Assembly: GCF_014204795.1 (NCBI RefSeq)
Contig: NZ_JACHMB010000001.1
Location: 11,234,501 to 11,298,500, forward strand
Direction of reading: 5' to 3'
Source of the DNA: Nonomuraea jabiensis
GTDB lineage: Bacteria > Actinomycetota > Actinomycetes > Streptosporangiales > Streptosporangiaceae
DNA: 64,000 nt
Under the pieces are notes generated by a model that had not been told where the DNA came from, made no database searches, and saw nothing but the letters and a program-made list of their open reading frames with translations. Shown piece after piece: positions 49,903-58,025 of this stretch. Within the stretch, counting starts at the first letter, position 1, and each line of letters opens with the position of its first letter. Position numbers and translations under genes: made by a program.

Positions 49903-51206
49903 TCCAGCTCGCGTCCTTCGGTCTCCGGCAGCGGCACGGCCAGCAGCGCCGTGGCCACCATGAACGCGTTGATGATCAGCATGGTAGCGGTGAACCCGGT
50001 GGCGTGGGCCAGCAGCGCCCCCACCGCCGACGGCGCCACCGTGGTGGCCACGAGCTGCGCGGCCGTGGCCCACGAGTAGCCGGTGCCGCGCAGGGCGGTC
50101 GGGTAGAACTCGCCGTTCCAGGTGTTCCAGACGCCCCAGGCGCCGAGGCTGAAGAACGACAGCACGAAGTTGCCCAGGTACAGGCCGGTGGTCGAGGAGG
50201 CGGTGGCGAACCAGAGCCCGCCCAGCACCGCCGCCACGACGTAGACGAGGAACACCTTCTTGCGCCCGAACCGGCCGGTCAGCAGCGAGGCGCTCACGTA
50301 CCCGGGGATCATCATCAGCGCGCTCAGCGCCGCGAAGCCGAGCGAGGCCGACAGCGTCAGCCCCTTCTGCTGCAGCAGCGTCGGCAGCCACGTCTGCAGG
50401 CCCCAGTAGCCCCAGTTGAAGACGAAGTTCAGCAGCAGCATGACCACGGTGATCCGGGAGAGCCCGCCACGGAACAGGTCGAGCGGCCGTCCCACCCGCT
50501 CGCTCGCCACCGTGAAACTGGCGTCGGCGTCCGGGCTGCTCAGCGTGCGCAGCACCGCGCGTGCCTCCTCCTGGCGGCCCCGGGCGGCCAGCCAGTACGG
50601 CGACTCCGGCACCCACGCCCGGATCGCGAACGCCCACAGCCCCGCCGCCGCGCTGGCGATCACCACGACGTGCCAGCCCAGGCCGCCCAGCGTCGTCGAC
50701 GCCCCGATCGCGGCCAGCATGCCGATCGGCCACCCGATCGACAGGTAGACCGCCGCACGCCCGCGCGAGCGGGTCGGCAGCAGCTCCAGGAAGTAGGGGA
50801 AGGTGATCGTGTAGACGCCGGCCAGTGCGAGCCCGGAGGCCACCCGCAGCGCCACGAGCACCGCCATGTTCGGCGCGAACGCCGAGGCGAGCGCGATCGC
50901 CCCGTACGCCAGCAGCGACCAGAACGCCACCGGCTTGCGCCCGGCCCGGTCGGCCACCGGCCCCCACACCAGCACGCCGGGGATCATGCCGAAGGCGACC
51001 GCCGACAGCACGACGCCGACCCCCGCCTCGTCGATCCCGAAGGCGGTGCCGAGGTCGCCGGAGACGTAGACGAGGGCGAGCTGCTCCCACGACTCGATGA
51101 CGAACGCGATGAACAGCGCGAGCGCGACGAGCACGTGCCTGCGGGTGAACGGCATCCGATCGAATGCCGCGCCGATGGGGATCGTTCGGGAGTCGACGGC
51201 GGTCAT
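49899..51206 (-). CDS. MFS transporter, sugar-porter/SP-like
   Basis: A 435-residue 12-helix carrier. Motifs are GPVADRAGRKPVAFWSLLAYG (motif A), PESPYWLAARGRQEEARAVL in the central loop, GRFGRKKVFLVY and PLPETEGRELE at the end, typical of the SP/AAHS group that takes up organic acids and aromatics. ATG 51206 has GAGGAG 6 nt upstream. It is the first gene of the coupled minus-strand cluster (MFS, HyuA-like, DUF917, PucR), so it probably imports the compound that the cluster uses. Confidence 0.9.
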   Translation of the reverse strand: MTAVDSRTIPIGAAFDRMPFTRRHVLVALALFIAFVIESWEQLALVYVSGDLGTAFGIDEAGVGVVLSAVAFGMIPGVLVWGPVADRAGRKPVAFWSLLAYGAIALASAFAPNMAVLVALRVASGLALAGVYTITFPYFLELLPTRSRGRAAVYLSIGWPIGMLAAIGASTTLGGLGWHVVVIASAAAGLWAFAIRAWVPESPYWLAARGRQEEARAVLRTLSSPDADASFTVASERVGRPLDLFRGGLSRITVVMLLLNFVFNWGYWGLQTWLPTLLQQKGLTLSASLGFAALSALMMIPGYVSASLLTGRFGRKKVFLVYVVAAVLGGLWFATASSTTGLYLGNFVLSFFSLGAWGVWNTWNGEFYPTALRGTGYSWATAAQLVATTVAPSAVGALLAHATGFTATMLIINAFMVATALLAVPLPETEGRELE

Positions 51207-51233
51207 GGAAGCTCCTCGGAGGGGGGCGCGGAA

Positions 51234-51248
51234 TATGGCCGCACCATA
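51234..51248. promoter_or_regulatory. inverted repeat ahead of the hydantoin-type cluster
   Basis: TATGG and CCATA flank a 5-nt spacer, 28 nt before the ATG of the MFS gene. Position suits an operator for the cluster's PucR regulator. Confidence 0.45.
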
Positions 51249-51286
51249 AAGCCGCCCTCGTCCGGCGGCCCTGTGCACGCCGCACT

Positions 51287-51315
51287 GGCGGGCCGCACGA
51301 TCTGTGCGGCCCGCC
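51287..51315 (-). terminator. hairpin terminator after the HSL hydrolase gene
   Basis: A 12-bp perfect stem (GGCGGGCCGCAC) with a GATCT loop between the hydrolase stop and the MFS start. No T-run. Confidence 0.7.
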
Positions 51316-51374
51316 CTGCGTCACGGGCGGGCGGCGTAATAAGGGCCCCGGGGGAACCGCCGCGGGCGCGTAGA

Positions 51375-52340
51375 TCAAGACTCGATCCACCGCCGCAGCA
51401 CGCTCGTGGCCAGTGTCATGGCCGCTTTGCAGGCGTTCGTGTCGCGCAGCTTGTCGAGCATGAGGAAGTCGTGCACGATGCCGGCCATCCGCACCGCCGT
51501 CACGTCGTTGCCCAGCTCGCGCAGCCGCGCCGCGTACAGCTCGCCCTCGTCGCGCAGCACGTCCGCCTCGCCCGTGATGATCAGCGTGGGAGGCATGCCG
51601 CGCAGCTCCTCCGACCTGGCCCGCAGCGGCGAGGCGTGACTCTCGGCCCGCTGGGAGGGCTCGGGGGTGTACTGGTCCCAGAACCACTTCATGCCGTCGC
51701 GGTTGAGGTAGTAGCCGGAGGCGAACTGCCGGTAGGACTCGGTGTCGAAGCTCGCGTCCGTGACCGGGTAGAGCAGGCACTGGCCGCGCAGCTGCACGAA
51801 ATTGAGTTTTCTGGCCATCATGGCCAGCACGGTCGCCATGTTGCCGCCGACCGAGTCGCCGCAGACGGCCATCCGGGTAGGGTCCAGGTCCTTCTCCTTG
51901 CCGTGCTCCGACACCCAGCGGGCCGCGACGTAGTTCTGCTGGATCTGCGTGGGGTACTTCGCCTCGGGAGCGCGGTCGTACTCCGGGAAGACGACGGCGG
52001 CGCCGCAGCGCGCGGACAGCTCCCGCACCAGCCGGTCGTGGGTGTGGGCGGAGCCGAACACCCAGCCCGCGCCGTGGATGTAGAAGATGACCGACAGGGT
52101 CCCCGTGGCGCCCTTGGGCTTGACGATCCGGACCGGCACCAGGCCGGTGGGGCCGCCCTGGACCTGGATCCACTCCTCGTCGATCTCCGGCCTGGGCACG
52201 TTCGGGTCCGACTGGAGCCGCTCCAGCGCCTCGCGACCCTCCTCGGGCGGCAGCTCGTAGATGAACGGGCGCCGGGCGGTGGCGTCGGCGAACTCCTGCG
52301 CCGCCGGCTCCAGGACGACCCGCTTGATCATTGTGGTCAC
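51375..52340 (-). CDS. alpha/beta hydrolase, hormone-sensitive-lipase family
   Basis: A 321-residue esterase-like enzyme. Oxyanion motif IHGAGWVFG (HGAG variant of HGGG), nucleophile GDSVGGN, acid in ITGEADVLRDEGE, base His in VHDFLML. FPEYDRAPEAKYPTQI is family-typical. The GTG at 52340 has GGGGGG about 6 nt upstream. It stands alone between two operons; a strong hairpin ends it. Not the same subgroup as the hydrolase at 28773. Substrate unknown. Confidence 0.9.
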   Translation of the reverse strand: MTTMIKRVVLEPAAQEFADATARRPFIYELPPEEGREALERLQSDPNVPRPEIDEEWIQVQGGPTGLVPVRIVKPKGATGTLSVIFYIHGAGWVFGSAHTHDRLVRELSARCGAAVVFPEYDRAPEAKYPTQIQQNYVAARWVSEHGKEKDLDPTRMAVCGDSVGGNMATVLAMMARKLNFVQLRGQCLLYPVTDASFDTESYRQFASGYYLNRDGMKWFWDQYTPEPSQRAESHASPLRARSEELRGMPPTLIITGEADVLRDEGELYAARLRELGNDVTAVRMAGIVHDFLMLDKLRDTNACKAAMTLATSVLRRWIES

Positions 52341-52433
52341 GATGACCCCCCGGTGAATGTCACGCCGAGGGATTTGTGCCTATTCGCACCTCCAGACCAC
52401 CGCCCAAAACCGTCAAATTCCCCCCAAAACGGG

Positions 52434-53201
52434 TCACTCCCTCTGGAGCTCGTGCGCCAGCTCCTCCAGCTCCGCCCCGCCCGCCATGAGCGCGGTCAGC
52501 TCCTGCGTGGTGATGTCGGCCTTGCCGTACTCGCCCAGGCTGGCGCCCCGGTTGAGCAGCAGGAACCGGTCGCCCACCGGGTAGGCGTGGTGGGGGTTGT
52601 GGGTGATGAAGACCACGCCGAGCCCCCGGTCGCGGGCCCGGGCGATGTACCGCAGCACCACCCCGGCCTGCTTGACCCCCAGCGCGGAGGTGGGCTCGTC
52701 GAGGATCAGGACGCGGGCGCCGAAGTAGACGGCCCTGGCGATGGCCACCGACTGCCGCTCGCCGCCGGACAGCGTGCCGACCGGCTGGTCCACGTCGCGG
52801 ATGTCGATGCCCATGGCCCGCAGCTCCTCGCGGGCGACCTTCCTGGCCTTGGCCACGTCGAAGGCCAGGCCCTTCTTCGGCTCCGAGCCGAGGAAGAAGT
52901 TCCGCCAGACCGACATGAGCGGGATCATCGCCAGGTCCTGGTAGACGGTCGCGATGCCGCGGTCGAGCGCGTCGCGGGGGCTGGCGAAGCGCACCTCCTG
53001 GCCGTCCACCAGCAGCGTGCCGACGTCGTGCTGGTGGACTCCGGCGAGGATCTTGATGAGCGTGGACTTGCCGGCGCCGTTGTCGCCGAGCACGCAGGTC
53101 ACCTCGCCGGCCCGTACGCCCATCGACACCTCGCGCAGCGCCAGCACCGACCCGAACGTCTTGCCGATGCCCCTGGTCTCCAGAATCGTCTCCAGAATCA
53201 A
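52434..53201 (-). CDS. sugar ABC transporter ATP-binding protein (FrcA-like, single domain)
   Basis: A 255-residue ATPase of the compact FrcA type with one nucleotide-binding domain. Walker A GDNGAGKST, Q-loop YQDLAMIPLMSV, signature LSGGERQSVAIARA, Walker B VLILDEPTSALG, H-loop THNPHHAYPVGDR. The TTG at 53201 is preceded by GGAGGTG at 5 nt and overlaps the permease stop (TTGA). Last gene of a three-gene operon with its own binding protein and permease. Sugar identity unknown, fructose, ribose or inositol possible. Confidence 0.93.
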   Translation of the reverse strand: MILETILETRGIGKTFGSVLALREVSMGVRAGEVTCVLGDNGAGKSTLIKILAGVHQHDVGTLLVDGQEVRFASPRDALDRGIATVYQDLAMIPLMSVWRNFFLGSEPKKGLAFDVAKARKVAREELRAMGIDIRDVDQPVGTLSGGERQSVAIARAVYFGARVLILDEPTSALGVKQAGVVLRYIARARDRGLGVVFITHNPHHAYPVGDRFLLLNRGASLGEYGKADITTQELTALMAGGAELEELAHELQRE

Positions 53202-54229
53202 TGCTTCACCTCCTCGGCGTACCGCCTGACCAGGCGGTTGGCCAGCGTCGCCAGCAGCAGCATCGCGCCCAGGAAGAACTTGAACCAGTCGGCGTTCCAG
53301 CCCAGGAACACGATGCCCTTGTCGGCCATGCCGAAGATGACCGCGCCGATGGCGGCCCCGATCGCGGAGCCGTACCCGCCGGTGAGCAGGCAGCCGCCGA
53401 TGACGGCGGCGATGATGTAGATGAACTCCTGCCCGATGCCGATGTTGGCCTGTACGGAGGTGTAGCGCAGCGCGAGGATCGAGCCGACCAGCCAGGCGGC
53501 GAACGCCGTCGTCATGAACAGGGCGATCTTCGTACGGGCGGCGGCCACGCCGACCGCGCGGGCGGCCTGCTCGTTGCCGCCCACCGCGAAGATCCAGTTT
53601 CCGGCCTTGGAGCGCATGAGCACCCAGGTGGCCACGGCGGTCACCAGGAGCCACCACAGGATCGCCACCCGGAACGAGGTCCCGCCGATCTGGATCGTCC
53701 CGGCGAGGATCGCGTTCGCGGCCTCGAAGCCGGAGGCCCGGCGCAGGCCGCTGACCTGCACCGTCCCGGTGATGGCCTTGGTGACGCCGAGGTTGACGCC
53801 CTGCAGCATGAGGAACGTGCCCAGCGTGACGATGAAGCTGGGCAGCCTGGTCCTGGTGACGACCAGGCCGTTGGCGAACCCGATGGCCAGCGCCACGACC
53901 AGCCCGACGAGCATCGCCAGCCAGACGCTGAACCCGTAGCGGGTGGCCAGCGTGACCAGGATCAGCCCGCTCGTGCCGGTCAGCACGCCGGCCGACAGGT
54001 CGAACTCGCCGCCGATCATGAGCAGCGCGACCGCCACGGCCATGATGCCGAGCGTGGCGGCCGGGTCGAGCCAGTTCGCGACGCCGTCCAGGGACCGGAA
54101 CACCGGCGACTGGGAGGCGAAGAACACGAACACCACGACCAGCCCGACCACCGCGCCCAGCTCGGGCCGGATCAGCAGCCGGCGGGCCAGGCCGACGTCG
54201 GCGACCCGCTCATCGGCCGCCAGGGTCAT
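53198..54229 (-). CDS. sugar ABC transporter permease (FrcC-like)
   Basis: A 343-residue, about ten-helix permease. Motifs: GGEFDLSAGVLTGTSGL, RTRLPSFIVTLGTFLMLQGVNLG, VGGNEQAARAVGV and IGGCLLTGGYGSAIGAAIGAVIFGMADKG, typical of BPD_transp_2. ATG at 54229 overlaps the binding-protein stop (ATGA). It would pair with the single-domain ATPase to form the membrane core. Confidence 0.93.
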   Translation of the reverse strand: MTLAADERVADVGLARRLLIRPELGAVVGLVVVFVFFASQSPVFRSLDGVANWLDPAATLGIMAVAVALLMIGGEFDLSAGVLTGTSGLILVTLATRYGFSVWLAMLVGLVVALAIGFANGLVVTRTRLPSFIVTLGTFLMLQGVNLGVTKAITGTVQVSGLRRASGFEAANAILAGTIQIGGTSFRVAILWWLLVTAVATWVLMRSKAGNWIFAVGGNEQAARAVGVAAARTKIALFMTTAFAAWLVGSILALRYTSVQANIGIGQEFIYIIAAVIGGCLLTGGYGSAIGAAIGAVIFGMADKGIVFLGWNADWFKFFLGAMLLLATLANRLVRRYAEEVKH

Positions 54230-55209
54230 CGCGTGCCCGCCTCGGCCAGCTTGGCCACCTGCTCGGCGTTGTCCTTGGTCACGAAGCCCGGCCCGGTGTT
54301 GACGGGCAGGCCGCCGCCGACGGTGTTGAGGTTGTTCTTGTACAGGTTGAGGAACGTGATCGGCAGGTAGCCCTGCAGGTACTGCTGCTGGTCCACGGCG
54401 AACAGGATCTCCCCGTCCTTGATCGCGCTCACCACGTCGCCCGACAGGTCGAACGTGGCCAGCTTGGCCTGCGAGCCCGAGTCCTTGATGGCGTCCCTGG
54501 CGGCGATCGCGACGGCCGGGTTGAGCGCGAGCACGCCGTTGACCTGCTTGTCCGACTGGAGCTTGGCGGTGACCTTGGAGGTGACGTCGGCCAGGTTGCT
54601 CACGTCGACCTGCAGCCGCTCGACCGTGCCGCCCAGCGTCTGCTCGGCGCCCTTGCAGCGCTGGTCGAGGCCGACGTTGCCGGCCTCGTGGATGACGCAC
54701 AGCAGCTTGGTGACGCCGGCGGCCTTGAGCTGCTCGCCCGCGCCGCGCCCGGCCACGTCCTCCGACTGCCCGACGTGCGTGATGGCGCCGAACGCCTTGG
54801 AGGAGTCGGCGCCCGAGTTGATGGTGACCACCGGGATCTTCGCCGCGACGGCCTTGCCGATGGCCTCCTTGAGCGCGTCGGGGTTGGCCATGGAGACCAC
54901 GATGCCGTCCACCTTCTCCGAGACGGCCTGGTCGATGAGCTGCGACTGCTTGGCGGGGTCGCCGTCGCCCTGGTAGGTGACCTTCACTCCGTACTGCTTG
55001 CCCGCGGCCTCGGCGCCGTTCTTGACCACGTCCCAGAAGGAGTCGCCGGCGCCTCCGTGGGTGATGACGGCGAAGCTGGCACTCGCGCCGGCCGGGGCGG
55101 CGGCGGAGCCGGCGGCGGGAGCGCTCTGCGCGCTCTGCCCTCCGGAGGAGGAGCAGCCGGTGACGGCGAGCGCGCCCAGCAGGGCCAGCACGATCGGGGT
55201 ACGTCTCAT
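54226..55209 (-). CDS. sugar ABC transporter substrate-binding lipoprotein
   Basis: A 327-residue lipoprotein with lipobox LAVTGC, an Ala/Ser linker and a type 1 binding fold (FAVITHGGAGDSFWDVVKNGAEAAGKQYGVKVTYQGDGD; DGIVVSMANPDAL; FAVDQQQYLQGYLPITFLNLY), as in FrcB-like proteins. ATG 55209 has GGAGGTG 5 nt upstream. First gene of the operon, divergent from a TetR gene across 118 bp with two dyads. Ligand unknown; the sugar class is inferred from the partners. Confidence 0.93.
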   Translation of the reverse strand: MRRTPIVLALLGALAVTGCSSSGGQSAQSAPAAGSAAAPAGASASFAVITHGGAGDSFWDVVKNGAEAAGKQYGVKVTYQGDGDPAKQSQLIDQAVSEKVDGIVVSMANPDALKEAIGKAVAAKIPVVTINSGADSSKAFGAITHVGQSEDVAGRGAGEQLKAAGVTKLLCVIHEAGNVGLDQRCKGAEQTLGGTVERLQVDVSNLADVTSKVTAKLQSDKQVNGVLALNPAVAIAARDAIKDSGSQAKLATFDLSGDVVSAIKDGEILFAVDQQQYLQGYLPITFLNLYKNNLNTVGGGLPVNTGPGFVTKDNAEQVAKLAEAGTR

Positions 55210-55262
55210 AGGACACCTCCAAGACCAACGGGCTCGCCCTGGTTGTACCTCAATATCATTTC

Positions 55263-55276
55263 TATGTATAGACATA
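55263..55276. promoter_or_regulatory. inverted repeat, candidate TetR operator 1
   Basis: TATGT-ATAG-ACATA, perfect 5-bp arms, in an AT-rich stretch between the binding-protein gene and tetR. Probably overlaps the minus-strand promoter. Confidence 0.5.
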
Positions 55277-55296
55277 CGGACTTGTTCACAGTAGAA

Positions 55297-55313
55297 CGGA
55301 ACCTTACGTTCCG
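55297..55313. promoter_or_regulatory. inverted repeat, candidate TetR operator 2
   Basis: CGGAAC-CTTAC-GTTCCG, perfect 6-bp arms, immediately upstream of the TATACT -10 box of tetR. Expected to be the autoregulatory site. Confidence 0.6.
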
Positions 55314-55314
55314 A

Positions 55315-55320
55315 TATACT
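55315..55320 (+). promoter_or_regulatory. -10 box of tetR, leaderless
   Basis: TATACT, a near-consensus box, lies 7 nt before the ATG at 55328. The intervening GAAGGGT could be a weak ribosome site if transcription starts earlier. Confidence 0.55.
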
Positions 55321-55327
55321 GAAGGGT

Positions 55328-55963
55328 ATGACGAGCGCACCCATGAGCGGCCGCAAAGCGCAGGCCGCCCGCAACGACGAGTTGATCCTGCAGGCGGCCC
55401 GGGCGGTCTTCACCGCCGACCCCGGCGCCCCCATCGCGGCCGTGGCCGAGAAGGCGGGCGTCGGGATCAGCGCGCTCTACCGCCGCTACCCCAGCAAGGA
55501 GGCGCTGCTGCAGAAGCTGTGCGGCGACGGGCTCAAGCTCTACATCGAGATCACCGAGCGGTCGCTGGCCCAGGAAGGCGACCCGTGGGAGGCGTTCGCC
55601 ACCTACATGCGCGGCATCGTGGACGCCGACACCAACTCCCTGACGATCAAGCTGGCGGGCACGTTCACGCCGACCGAGGAGCTGGGCCGCGACGCGATCC
55701 AGGCGTCGTCCCTGGCCACCGAGGCGCACCGCCGCGCGGTGGAGGCCGGCGTGCTGCGGCCGGACGTGACCACGGCGGACATCGCGCTGCTGTTCGAGCA
55801 GCTGGCCTCGATCAAGCTCGGCGACGAGGAGCGCACCGCGCAGCTGCGCCACCGCTACCTGGCGCTCGTGATGGACTCGCTGCGGATGCCGCCGGCGCAC
55901 CGGGAGCTGCCGGGCCCTCCCCCCGTGGACGAGGAGCTGTCGGTGCGCTGGTACCCGTCCTAA
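55328..55963 (+). CDS. TetR family regulator
   Basis: A 211-residue repressor. The HTH is in NDELILQAARAVFTADPGAPIAAVAEKAGVGISALYRRYPSKEALLQKL, and the rest is the helical ligand domain. It is divergent from the FrcBCA-like operon and probably regulates it and itself, an unusual partner since sugar operons are mostly run by LacI or GntR proteins. Its stop overlaps the convergent CitE-like gene stop by 4 bp. Confidence 0.93.
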   Translation: MTSAPMSGRKAQAARNDELILQAARAVFTADPGAPIAAVAEKAGVGISALYRRYPSKEALLQKLCGDGLKLYIEITERSLAQEGDPWEAFATYMRGIVDADTNSLTIKLAGTFTPTEELGRDAIQASSLATEAHRRAVEAGVLRPDVTTADIALLFEQLASIKLGDEERTAQLRHRYLALVMDSLRMPPAHRELPGPPPVDEELSVRWYPS

Positions 55964-56784
55964 CCCTCCGGCTCGGCCAGGCGGCTCGCCAGCGCCACGG
56001 TGCGGCGGGCCCGGGCGACGATGGGGGCGTCCACGAAGCGACCGTCGGGCAGCGCGACCGCGCCGAGGCCCGCGCGCTCGGCCCGCTCGGCCGCCTCGAC
56101 GATCTCCGCCGCCCGGGCCGCCTCCTCCGCCGAGGGGCGGAACGCCCGCCTGATCACGGGGATCTGGCGGGGGTGGATGGCGGTCCTGCCGAACATGCCG
56201 AGCCCCCGGCCCGCCAGGCAGGAGGCCAGCAGGCCGGCCTCGTCCTTGACGTTCGGGTAGACGGCCATGGGCACCGGCGGCAGGCCGGCCGCCGCCGCGG
56301 CCAGCACCACCTGGAGCCGCAGGTGGTCCATGGCCCGCTCGTCGGTGATGGCCAGCTCGGCGGCCAGGTCCTGCTCGCCGAGCGCGACGCCGGCGACCTT
56401 CGGGTGCGCCGCGATCTCGCGCGCCGCGACGATCCCGGCCGCCGACTCCAGCAGCGCGTACGCCGGAGCGCCGCTGACCGCGTCGAGCACGGCCGCGGAC
56501 TCCACCTTGGGCAGCCGAACGGCGTCGGCGAGCTCCCCGACGGCCTCGAGGTCGGCCAGCCCGCGCCCGGTGGCCAGGTCGTTGACGCGCACGTGCACCC
56601 GCGCCTGCCCCTCGGCGTCCCGGCGGGCGCGCAGGTAGGCGACGGCGTTGGCGCGGGCCTCGTCCTTGCGGGCGGGTACGACCGCGTCCTCGAGGTCGAT
56701 GATGACGACGTCCGCCCCGGAGGCGGCGGCCTTGTCGAAGCGCTCGGGCCGGTCGCCGGGCACGTACAGCCAGGTGACGTTCAC
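55960..56784 (-). CDS. CoA-ester lyase, CitE/HpcH family
   Basis: A 274-residue TIM-barrel lyase that splits or forms beta-hydroxyacyl-CoA, such as citramalyl-CoA or malyl-CoA. Motifs: WLYVPGDRPERFDKAAASGADVVIIDLEDAV, RVHVRVNDL, VRLPKVE, LLESAAGI, and IHPRQIPVIRRAF. GTG at 56784 overlaps the CoA-transferase stop (GTGA). The gene pair suggests activation of a dicarboxylic hydroxy acid to its CoA ester followed by cleavage to acetyl-CoA and an oxo acid; the exact acid is unknown. Confidence 0.92.
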   Translation of the reverse strand: MNVTWLYVPGDRPERFDKAAASGADVVIIDLEDAVVPARKDEARANAVAYLRARRDAEGQARVHVRVNDLATGRGLADLEAVGELADAVRLPKVESAAVLDAVSGAPAYALLESAAGIVAAREIAAHPKVAGVALGEQDLAAELAITDERAMDHLRLQVVLAAAAAGLPPVPMAVYPNVKDEAGLLASCLAGRGLGMFGRTAIHPRQIPVIRRAFRPSAEEAARAAEIVEAAERAERAGLGAVALPDGRFVDAPIVARARRTVALASRLAEPEG

Positions 56785-57968
56785 GCGATCACGCCCTCTT
56801 CGCGCAGGGCGGCGATCGCCTCGCCGGTGTAGTCGAGCTCCGCGAGCACCTCGTCGGTGTCGCGCCCGAGCCGCCGTCCCGGCCAGCGGATCTCGCCGGG
56901 CGTGTCCGACAGGCGGAACAGGACGTTCTGCAGGGTGACCGAGCCGAGCTCCTCGTCCGGCACCTCCACGAACGTCTCCAGGGCCGCGTACTGCGGGTCC
57001 TCGGCGATGTCGGAGACGTCGTAGATCGGCGCGACCGCGGCCTGCGCCTCCTCGAAGCGGGCGATGACCTCGTCGGCGTCCCGCTCGGCGATCCACGACG
57101 CGACGGCCTCGTCCAGCTCGTCCACGTGCTGCACGCGCCCGCTGCCGCTGGCGAACCACGGCTGCTCCACCAGGTCGGGCCGCCCCACCAGGGTGACCAC
57201 CCGCTCGGCGACGGGCTGGGCGCTGGTGGAGATGGCCAGCCACCGCCCGTCACGGGTCCGGTACGTGTTGCGCGGCGCGTTGCTGCTGGACCGGTTGCCG
57301 GTGCGGCGCGGCACGACGCCCAGCGCCTTGTACGCGGTCATCTGCGGCCCCAGGATGCCCAGGATCGGCTCGATGATCGCCAGGTCGATGACCTGTCCCC
57401 GCCCGCTCCGCTCCCTGGCGCGCAGGGCCACCATGATCGCGTACGACATGGCCAGGCCCGCGATGCCGTCGGCCAGGGCCAGCGGCGGCAGCGTGGGCGG
57501 CCCGTCGGGCTGGCCGGTCATGGCCGCGAACCCGCTCATGGCCTCGGCCAGCGTCCCGAACCCCGGCTGCTTGGCCATCGGCCCGAACTGCCCGAACCCG
57601 GTCATCCGCGCCACGATCAGCCGCGGGTTGAGCTCGAGCAGGTCTTCGGGGGCGAGGTTCCAGCGTTCCAGGGTGCCGGGGCGGAAGTTCTCGATCAGTA
57701 CGTCGGACCGCTCGGCCAGGCGGCGCAGGATCTCCTGGCCCTCGGTCCGCGACAGGTCCACGGCCGCGGTGCGCTTGTTGCGCGCGAGCGTCTTCCACCA
57801 CAGCCCCACGCCGTCCACGGAAGCGCCGTGCCCGCGCGACGGATCGCCGCGCCGGGGGTGCTCTATCTTGATCACGTCGGCGCCGAAGTCGCCCAGCATC
57901 ATCGCGGCGGAGGGACCGGCGAACAGGGTCGCCGCGTCGATGACCCGCAGGTCGGCGAGGCTCGTCAT
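56781..57968 (-). CDS. CaiB/BaiF (class III) CoA-transferase
   Basis: A 395-residue transferase. It begins LADLRVIDAATLFAGPSAAMMLGDFGADVIKIEHP, the standard start; the catalytic Asp is in LALADGIAGLA; GQVIDLAIIEPILGILG and RNTYRTRDGRWLAIS follow. ATG 57968 has no ribosome site, but a TATAAG box lies 11 nt upstream, giving a very short leader. Divergent from a GntR gene; overlaps the CitE-like gene by 4 bp. Together they form a small degradation unit, perhaps for citramalate, mesaconate or malate. Confidence 0.93.
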   Translation of the reverse strand: MTSLADLRVIDAATLFAGPSAAMMLGDFGADVIKIEHPRRGDPSRGHGASVDGVGLWWKTLARNKRTAAVDLSRTEGQEILRRLAERSDVLIENFRPGTLERWNLAPEDLLELNPRLIVARMTGFGQFGPMAKQPGFGTLAEAMSGFAAMTGQPDGPPTLPPLALADGIAGLAMSYAIMVALRARERSGRGQVIDLAIIEPILGILGPQMTAYKALGVVPRRTGNRSSSNAPRNTYRTRDGRWLAISTSAQPVAERVVTLVGRPDLVEQPWFASGSGRVQHVDELDEAVASWIAERDADEVIARFEEAQAAVAPIYDVSDIAEDPQYAALETFVEVPDEELGSVTLQNVLFRLSDTPGEIRWPGRRLGRDTDEVLAELDYTGEAIAALREEGVIA

Positions 57969-58001
57969 AGGTATGTAACTTATAAGAAATATGTCATAGG
58001 T
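57964..58001. promoter_or_regulatory. divergent promoter/operator between CoA-transferase and GntR genes
   Basis: Direct repeat GTCATAGGT at 57964-57972 and 57993-58001 (29-nt period) flanks the 8-bp palindrome CTTATAAG (57979-57986), which can serve as a -10 box on both strands. A good candidate site for the GntR protein. Confidence 0.5.
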
Positions 58002-58025
58002 CAACCAGACAGGACACTCTTGGAC

